The position numbers were made by a program, and so were the translations under genes. A stretch of 64,000 bases of DNA from the NCBI GenBank assembly GCA_964500435.1, contig CAZCNL010000001.1, positions 248,001 to 312,000 on the forward strand, in the 5' to 3' direction. Source of the DNA: GWF2-33-9 sp964500435 (GTDB taxonomy: Bacteria; Bacteroidota; Ignavibacteria; Kapaibacteriales; UBA2268). Shown piece by piece: positions 58,801 to 64,000 of the stretch. Below the pieces are notes generated by a model. It saw only the letters and a program-made list of their open reading frames with translations, was not told where the DNA came from and made no database searches. Position 1 is the first letter of the stretch. Every line of letters starts with the position of its first letter.

Positions 58801-61623
58801 TTAGAAGGGTCTGATATAATAAGTTAACGTCAATAATCCATATCTTTTCAAAGTTAAACTTTGAACATCTTCAAAATAAGCATCAGTCACATTTCTTTGA
58901 ATTGTATTGTTTTTATCAAACAAATCAAACACCTGCAATTTAAAGTCGAAGTTGTTTTTATAAAGTGCTCGATTCCCTATTGTTATATTTGTAATTAACA
59001 AATTTTTATTATAACCTTGGCTGTAACCAGAAGAATAATTATGATAAAGTTCTAATTGAGTGTAAAATCCTTGCCAAACTGTCCAACTGATTCTTGCATA
59101 GGAATTAATATTATTATAGTCGTTATTAAGAGCAGTTTGAACTGAATTTCTTACTTGACTTAGTATTGCAGTAGAGCCAATTGAAAAATCAATAAATTCA
59201 GATATATTACTATTTAAATCTAATCCTATGTTATATGAGTAATTCTTTGATGTATTTTCTTTTTGGTTTATATTACCCGGAGTTTGATTATAGGTAAAAC
59301 CAGCGTTAATATTCAAGTTACTTGATATAAAATCAACAGGTAAACCATAAGTCGTAAATGTACGAGCAGTGTATGCATTGCCAAAATTTTGTGGAATTAA
59401 AATTTGAGTTCCTCTTTGAACTAAATAGTTGTTAATAATAGTATCTTTAGGTGTTATGAGTGTCATATTTGAAATATAGTCTTTTGTTTGAGAGTAGTAT
59501 GCCATTATGAAAAAAGTATTTCTATTATCGTTATGAATTGCAAAGAATCGAGTAAAAAGCACTAATGATGTTTGTTGATTTAAATTAGGATTACCAGTTG
59601 TTAACTGAAGTGGATTGGAATTATTAACAACCGGGCTTAATTGAGCAATTGTTGGTATTTGTGTACTCGTCGAAATGTAAGTTCTTAAATTCATCAATTT
59701 GTTGAATTTCAATGACAACATCAATGATGGCAAGAAATTTTTATAACTTCTTTCGAGTGAAAACGGATTTACTTTATCTTTTTCATTATTAAAATTGGTT
59801 AATTGATAATTTAAATTCAAATTTGCATTTAAAATACCATAATTAATCATATATCCAAGACCGAACTTATTGTAAAATGTTTTTGAGGTTGAATAATTTG
59901 ATAAAGCAGAATCTAAAACATTGTAAGCTTTAACAAGAGGATTGAATTGGAACAAGCCCCTATCTTCTTTATCAACGTTGTAACCCGGATTATATGACAA
60001 AGATAATTGAGAAAAATCTCCTATTGGCTCTGTATACATAAGATTTGCAGAATGTGCTTGTCCATTTGTCACAGTATTATTTAACTGGTTTAAAGTGTCG
60101 TTTTGAATAATTTGAGTAAAATAATCACTATAGTATGAATCAAGATATGAATCGCCTGAATTTAATTTAAGTTGGTTATTAATATTCAACGATATTGTTC
60201 TTCCTTTAAGTTCAAATTTGTGTTGAATCAATAAATTACTATTTAAATTGTATCCATAATAATTTGAATTGGTCAACGATGTCGCTTTATTCATTATTGT
60301 TGTGTCAATATTTAATAATGAATTGTTTTGACTAATTATGTTATAATTAAATTTAGTATTTTGAATTGAACCGGTTGGTCGCCAAATGATAGCATTTGAT
60401 GAATCAAAATCTGCTTGAAGTTTTACATTTATTCTTTGATTAAATGTTTTAGAATTATTTATACTATTTTGTAAATAAAAGAAATTAGTATCACTTTGGA
60501 CAAAATATTGTCGGTTTAAAAATTCGTTATTATCATTATCAGTATAATTTGCAAAATAACTGGCATTAATTTGCCATATTTTACTATAAACATCAACATA
60601 ATTGACACCTAAAGCATGAGTTTGACTTATGCCATTTAAATTTCCTATGAAAAAATCACCGAAAGGACTTCCACCGCCACTTGGTCTTTGAATAAATTGC
60701 CTATTACTTTGAATAGAATTCCTAACAGAATTTGGTAAACTTGGACGATGACCATCACCAAAAATACCAATAATATCTTGAAAATTAAAATTAACTTGAT
60801 TTATATTATTCGACATCCCCAAAATTGATAATCGAGTATCGCCTTTAAGTAAAGTCCACGTCCCACCAATTGAATATTTATTATCAACGCCGTAACCCCC
60901 ATAAATTTTACCAAAAGTCATAGTACCATTTTTTGTGAGTAAATTCATAGCTTTGTATCTTGAGCCATCATCAAAACCAGTAAATTGTGCTTGATCACTC
61001 ATTTTATCAAATATTTGAACTTTGTCAATTACATCTGCGGGCAAATTTTTCATAGCAATTGATGGGTCATCACCAAAATATTGTCTTCCGTTAACCAATA
61101 CTTCTTTTACATCTTCACCTTGTGCTTTAATGTTACCTGTGCTCTCAATTTGAACACCAGGTATTTTTTTTACAAGTTCTTCTGCTTGAGCATTTGGCTG
61201 TGTTTTGAAAGCTTTTGCATTATATTGTGTTGTATCATCTTTCATTTCAGCACGTACCATATTGTCAACTACTTCGACGGACTTCATTTGAATAGCATCT
61301 GTTTCGAGAACAATGTCACCCAAATCTAACAAATCCTTACCGGCTGGTCTGACTTCTTCATATTTTGTCTTATAACCAACAAAGCTTATTTTTAGAAAAT
61401 ATCCACCCATTGGAATATTTTCTATTTTAAATTTACCTTTATTATCAGTGTATTCACCTTTTACGATGCTGCTATCATTTTTAGAATGTAAAGTGACTGT
61501 AGCGCTTGGCAATGGTTTAGAGTTTGCATTATCGATTACCGTACCGATTAGAGTAAACTCTTTTGCAAAAATAAGGTTAGACATAAATAAAAAAATTGCA
61601 ATAGCAATAAAGTAATTCTTCAT
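58801..61623 (-). CDS. TonB-type outer-membrane protein with carboxypeptidase-regulatory-like domain
   Basis: 940 residues. Signal peptide about 1-20; a CarboxypepD_reg-like beta-sandwich about 24-105 (LIGTVIDNANSKPLPSATVTL; NIPMGGYFLKISFVGYKT); a plug-like domain about 130-230 (AEELVKKIPGVQIESTGNI; VLVNGRQYFGDDP). The rest, about 700 residues, is a beta-barrel rich in Asn, Tyr and aromatic strand ends. No clear TonB box was recognised. The family imports or exports substrates through the outer membrane; the ligand is unknown. No SusD-like gene is adjacent. Confidence 0.88.
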   Translation of the reverse strand: MKNYFIAIAIFLFMSNLIFAKEFTLIGTVIDNANSKPLPSATVTLHSKNDSSIVKGEYTDNKGKFKIENIPMGGYFLKISFVGYKTKYEEVRPAGKDLLDLGDIVLETDAIQMKSVEVVDNMVRAEMKDDTTQYNAKAFKTQPNAQAEELVKKIPGVQIESTGNIKAQGEDVKEVLVNGRQYFGDDPSIAMKNLPADVIDKVQIFDKMSDQAQFTGFDDGSRYKAMNLLTKNGTMTFGKIYGGYGVDNKYSIGGTWTLLKGDTRLSILGMSNNINQVNFNFQDIIGIFGDGHRPSLPNSVRNSIQSNRQFIQRPSGGGSPFGDFFIGNLNGISQTHALGVNYVDVYSKIWQINASYFANYTDNDNNEFLNRQYFVQSDTNFFYLQNSINNSKTFNQRINVKLQADFDSSNAIIWRPTGSIQNTKFNYNIISQNNSLLNIDTTIMNKATSLTNSNYYGYNLNSNLLIQHKFELKGRTISLNINNQLKLNSGDSYLDSYYSDYFTQIIQNDTLNQLNNTVTNGQAHSANLMYTEPIGDFSQLSLSYNPGYNVDKEDRGLFQFNPLVKAYNVLDSALSNYSTSKTFYNKFGLGYMINYGILNANLNLNYQLTNFNNEKDKVNPFSLERSYKNFLPSLMLSLKFNKLMNLRTYISTSTQIPTIAQLSPVVNNSNPLQLTTGNPNLNQQTSLVLFTRFFAIHNDNRNTFFIMAYYSQTKDYISNMTLITPKDTIINNYLVQRGTQILIPQNFGNAYTARTFTTYGLPVDFISSNLNINAGFTYNQTPGNINQKENTSKNYSYNIGLDLNSNISEFIDFSIGSTAILSQVRNSVQTALNNDYNNINSYARISWTVWQGFYTQLELYHNYSSGYSQGYNKNLLITNITIGNRALYKNNFDFKLQVFDLFDKNNTIQRNVTDAYFEDVQSLTLKRYGLLTLTYYIRPF

Positions 61624-61682
61624 AATTTTTATTTTTTTACTTAGACAATAAATAATTAAATTAGTTAAAAGGTATTATAATT

Positions 61683-62741
61683 TCACTCCTCTTTTTTTGC
61701 TTCAATTTGAAATAATTCTTTTGTTAATTTTGTAACCAAGGCTTCAAGTTCAATTTTAGAGTCAGTTGCTAATGAACCTTTGGTTCGTTTAACTTCCGTC
61801 AACCCTTCATTTGTGAAGTTGATTAAAATAAGATTCAATGTTGCACCTGTAGTGTCTCTTTCCAGTGAACCAGTGATAAAACTTTTCACTTCAAATTTTC
61901 TCAGTGCATATAGTTCCATTTGATTTGGAGCTTTATAGTTTTCTGGGGCATAAAACTTAAATGTTGCGTATATAGAATCACGTGTATCTATATCAAACAC
62001 TACATATTTATTACTTTCAGAAGCTGTTTTGAATATTGTTTCGCAAACAAAAAATGAATTGACAACTTTATTTACAAAAATATCCCAAGGGGGAAAATTT
62101 TCTTCATTCTTGAATTCAATTCCTGAAACAACACAAGATATTGCGGGGTAAACAGGTTTTTGCAAATGAGCAAACAAATTAGAATCTTTAACTGCAACAG
62201 CAAAGGCTCTTTGAAGTGCTAAAGTTATCGATGGGTCATATAAAAATCGACTATCCGCACTATCCCGATAATTGATAAACGCATAGCCTGTTCCAGTGTT
62301 TTTATTTGAAAAGTCTTTTCCGGATAATAAAGTTACATCGCACCTCATTATATTTACAAACCGATTTAAATTGATATAGGCAATAAAGTTGGCTTTGAAA
62401 TAATTTGCAACATCTGCAATGGAATGAGGTTTACCTTCTGTTGCAAGAGATTTTGAAATGGAATCAGCTAATTTTACGGGAATTATATCAAAATACTGTG
62501 CCATAAGCATCGTAAAAGCAAAAGATGCTTCAACCTTTGAGGGATTCAAATCCCCAAGCTCTTTTCCAATTTCAATACCGGCAACATAAATCTTTAATGG
62601 AGAATCATCTTTTTTTCTATTATTTTCATTTCTTTTTTGACTTAGTGCTAATACTGAAGAATATGCAGAAATGAAGAACAAAGCAAATAGAAAAAAGACA
62701 AAAATCCTCTTTGAAATATATTGGAGATTTTTTATTTTCAT
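61683..62741 (-). CDS. Secreted protein with two related CsgG/TolB-N-like regions
   Basis: 352 residues. Signal segment about 12-33. The mature part has two alpha/beta regions, about 50-140 and 205-300. The first follows the CsgG/TolB-N order: VAGIEIGKELGD strand, helix, FDIIPVKLADSIS, then FKANFIAYINLNRFV. The second shows a looser version (VVSGIEFKNEENF, YVVFDIDTRDS, EVKSFITGSLERD). This suggests an internal duplication and a periplasmic or secretion-linked role, but no enzymatic motif. Overlapping signals with the neighbouring cupin gene (5 nt apart) suggest co-transcription. Confidence 0.6.
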   Translation of the reverse strand: MKIKNLQYISKRIFVFFLFALFFISAYSSVLALSQKRNENNRKKDDSPLKIYVAGIEIGKELGDLNPSKVEASFAFTMLMAQYFDIIPVKLADSISKSLATEGKPHSIADVANYFKANFIAYINLNRFVNIMRCDVTLLSGKDFSNKNTGTGYAFINYRDSADSRFLYDPSITLALQRAFAVAVKDSNLFAHLQKPVYPAISCVVSGIEFKNEENFPPWDIFVNKVVNSFFVCETIFKTASESNKYVVFDIDTRDSIYATFKFYAPENYKAPNQMELYALRKFEVKSFITGSLERDTTGATLNLILINFTNEGLTEVKRTKGSLATDSKIELEALVTKLTKELFQIEAKKEE

Positions 62742-62746
62742 TTTAA

Positions 62747-63013
62747 TTAATAAAAGTTATAATATTTTTTAACCGGTTCAATAACCTCCCATACACAACT
62801 TAGACCTTTTGGAAAAGTAACAAAATCTCCTTTAGAGATTTCTATTGTTTCGTTATTAGTATGAATTTTTACTTTACCTTCAAGAAACAAACATTGTTCG
62901 TTTTCGTCGTAGAACCATTCAAATTTTGATATTTCCTTGGTCCAGATAGGCCATTTGTATATACCTTTATTTTCTACTTCTTCTTCTGTTAGTTTTTGTA
63001 CCGATATTTTCAT
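62747..63013 (-). CDS. Cupin (DUF861/EutQ-like) protein
   Basis: 88 residues, small single-domain cupin. Pattern WPIWTKEISKFEWFYDENE, CLFLEGKVKIHT, ISKGDFVTFPKGLSCVWEV, with the GDxVTFPKGLxxxW motif typical of the cupin_3 (DUF861) family, members of which resemble ureidoglycolate or EutQ-type proteins. Metal ligands of classical cupins are not all present. An in-frame TTG four codons upstream is an alternative start, but the ATG is favoured. Transcribed with the following secreted-protein gene. Confidence 0.82.
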   Translation of the reverse strand: MKISVQKLTEEEVENKGIYKWPIWTKEISKFEWFYDENEQCLFLEGKVKIHTNNETIEISKGDFVTFPKGLSCVWEVIEPVKKYYNFY

Positions 63014-63131
63014 TGTTTTTATCAATAATTAAATTTCTTTAAAAATTCTAACTATTTTGAGCTTTTATTTCAAGCAATAATTGTGCCTTGTTTGGATTAG
63101 TAATAACTTAAAATATGTTTGGTTTGTTCTT

Positions 63132-63539
63132 TTATGAAAAATAACGTAAATATTCAACATACATACATTTATCTTGAACAAATTCAAATCCATTTGCTTC
63201 TGCTAATGCCTTTGCTTCATCATTGATAATATCTTGTTGCAACCAAATAACTTGAATATCACCACGACTTTTCCTTCGTTCGATAGCTTCTTTAACAACA
63301 TTTAAAGCTTCAGATGAGGGACGAAATACTTCTAAAATATGTATTTCTTCTTCAACATCAGCCAATTTATTATATACTTTTTTACCTAATATTTCAGTTG
63401 CAGTCGGATTTATTGGAAGTATTTCATAACCTTTTGACATCAAGAATTCTGGTACTGTAAACGAAGGTTTTTGAGGATTTGCTGACATTCCGTAAACAGC
63501 TATATTCTTATGTTTTTCGAATATTTCTTTTATTGTCAT
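63132..63539 (-). CDS. CoA-binding domain protein (CoA_binding_2/YccU-like)
   Basis: 135 residues, a single Rossmann-type CoA-binding domain. AVYGMSANPQKPSFTVPEFLMSKGYEILPINPTA (motif in parts), then EIHILEVFRPSSEALNVVKEAI and VIWLQQDIINDEAKALAEANGFEFVQDKCM fit the family. The Cys near the C-terminus in DKCM is the typical last conserved residue. Cytoplasmic, function undefined. 118 nt upstream of the cupin gene on the same strand. Confidence 0.88.
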   Translation of the reverse strand: MTIKEIFEKHKNIAVYGMSANPQKPSFTVPEFLMSKGYEILPINPTATEILGKKVYNKLADVEEEIHILEVFRPSSEALNVVKEAIERRKSRGDIQVIWLQQDIINDEAKALAEANGFEFVQDKCMYVEYLRYFS

Positions 63540-63785
63540 AATACACCTATAAATTTTTAAATTTAAATATGAGACGTTATTCTTTTTAGTTTATTTGCAT
63601 CAATAAATTTCGTCAATAAGGTCGAATTTTATATTTTTTTTCGACAAATTTGTCGCTTTTTTTCTTTCAATTAAAAATAAAAAATAATGTTATCTCTATG
63701 TTTTTCAATAACTTATAACTTTTGGCACAATCTTTGTTTATTCTTAACCATATTTTTAAATATTTTTTAAACAATAAGGTGTAGT

Positions 63786-64000
63786 ATGAAAAAAGTATTC
63801 TTAACTTCCGCTTTAATAGTTGTTATTGGTCTGCTAATAGCAGGAACAAGCTCTTTTTCCCAACAAGGAAAAGGAAAAGGTAAAATGGGAGGTAATACCT
63901 CTAACAGTAAATTTGTAGATGCTAACGGCGACGGAATTTGCGATAATTTCGTTGATGAAAACGGTGATGGTATTTGTGATAACTGTGGTCAAAGTGGCTC
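63786..64000 (+). CDS. Secreted protein with 12-residue Asp/Asn calcium-loop repeats (truncated by window end)
   Basis: Start of a gene running off the right edge; 71 complete codons are visible. Signal peptide about 1-25 (VFLTSALIVVIGLLIAGTSSFSQ), a Gly/Lys linker, then two 12-residue repeats FVDANGDGICDN and FVDENGDGICDN followed by CGQSGS. The D-x-N-x-D-x-I-x-D loops resemble thrombospondin type 3 or EF-hand-like calcium loops. AAGGTG stands 6 nt before the ATG. The total length and C-terminus are unknown. Confidence 0.75.
   Translation, partial: MKKVFLTSALIVVIGLLIAGTSSFSQQGKGKGKMGGNTSNSKFVDANGDGICDNFVDENGDGICDNCGQSG

Noticed and set aside
1..64000. CRISPR array, tRNA or rRNA genes, insertion sequences, phage or toxin-antitoxin modules
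   Set aside because: No direct-repeat array, cloverleaf, transposase, integrase or terminal inverted repeat was recognised anywhere in the window.

Overview
The window is a strongly AT-rich, gene-dense bacterial chromosome segment with about 58 protein-coding genes, all intact except one cut by the right edge. No rRNA or tRNA gene, CRISPR array, insertion sequence or phage gene was seen. Several traits point to the Bacteroidota/Ignavibacteria/Kapabacteria side of the FCB group. Two secreted proteins end in type IX secretion (Por) sorting domains. There is an outer-membrane carboxypeptidase-regulatory/TonB-type receptor, an OmpA-like protein and heptose-LPS genes. The ATP synthase operon ends at atpG without atpD or atpC. 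Many genes are preceded by the Bacteroidota-type promoter element TAnnTTTG, in two cases with a TTG exactly 19 nt upstream, and strong Shine-Dalgarno sequences are uncommon. Genus and species cannot be told from the sequence.

Layout. 0.1-10.3 kb: a glutamate/dicarboxylate symporter with an unusual periplasmic insert, a large T9SS beta-propeller/FN3 protein, a ZU5-like lipoprotein, a GT4 glycosyltransferase and a SLC13-type anion transporter. 10.4-14.5 kb: the translation cluster rplM-rpsI-rpsB-tsf-pyrH-frr. 14.5-23.8 kb: a duplicated helical secreted protein, a UbiA prenyltransferase, tryptophanase, rpmB, malic enzyme, ddl, a family 4 uracil-DNA glycosylase, a PAS histidine-kinase-like protein without its phospho-histidine, and a conserved-looking unknown. 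23.9-30.4 kb: mutL (no ordinary start codon), a T9SS-sorted M1 aminopeptidase, a PfkB kinase and a CBM9-like secreted protein.

30.4-37.0 kb: the ATP synthase operon (AtpZ/I-like, small membrane protein, atpB, atpE, atpF, atpH, atpA, hldD, atpG), with the LPS heptose epimerase gene hldD lying between atpA and atpG. 37.1-47.0 kb: an ECF sigma factor with an anti-sigma-like membrane protein that ends in a beta-strand-rich domain, a phosphohexomutase, a GT9 heptosyltransferase, a two-module OmpA protein, aroC, a dihydroorotate-dehydrogenase-like protein and a POT-type transporter. 47.1-54.3 kb: ftsY, tsaC, a laccase-domain protein, a second PAS histidine-kinase-like protein that also lacks the histidine, ychF, a SIMPL protein, a small secreted protein and a HIT protein. 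54.3-64.0 kb: a solitary nuoD, two tandem lipoproteins, DoxX, umuC, a TonB-type outer membrane protein, a secreted protein with a possible internal duplication, a cupin, a CoA-binding protein and the start of a secreted protein with 12-residue Asp/Asn repeats.

Together these are mainly housekeeping functions (translation, ATP synthesis, cell wall, LPS, DNA repair, menaquinone and aromatic metabolism) mixed with envelope and secreted proteins. No defence island or obvious mobile system was found. The most unusual items are the two kinase-like proteins with Gln or Asn in place of the phospho-His, the His-conserving duplicated helical protein, the sigma/anti-sigma gene with an outer-membrane-like tail, hldD inside the atp operon, and mutL without an ATG/GTG/TTG start.
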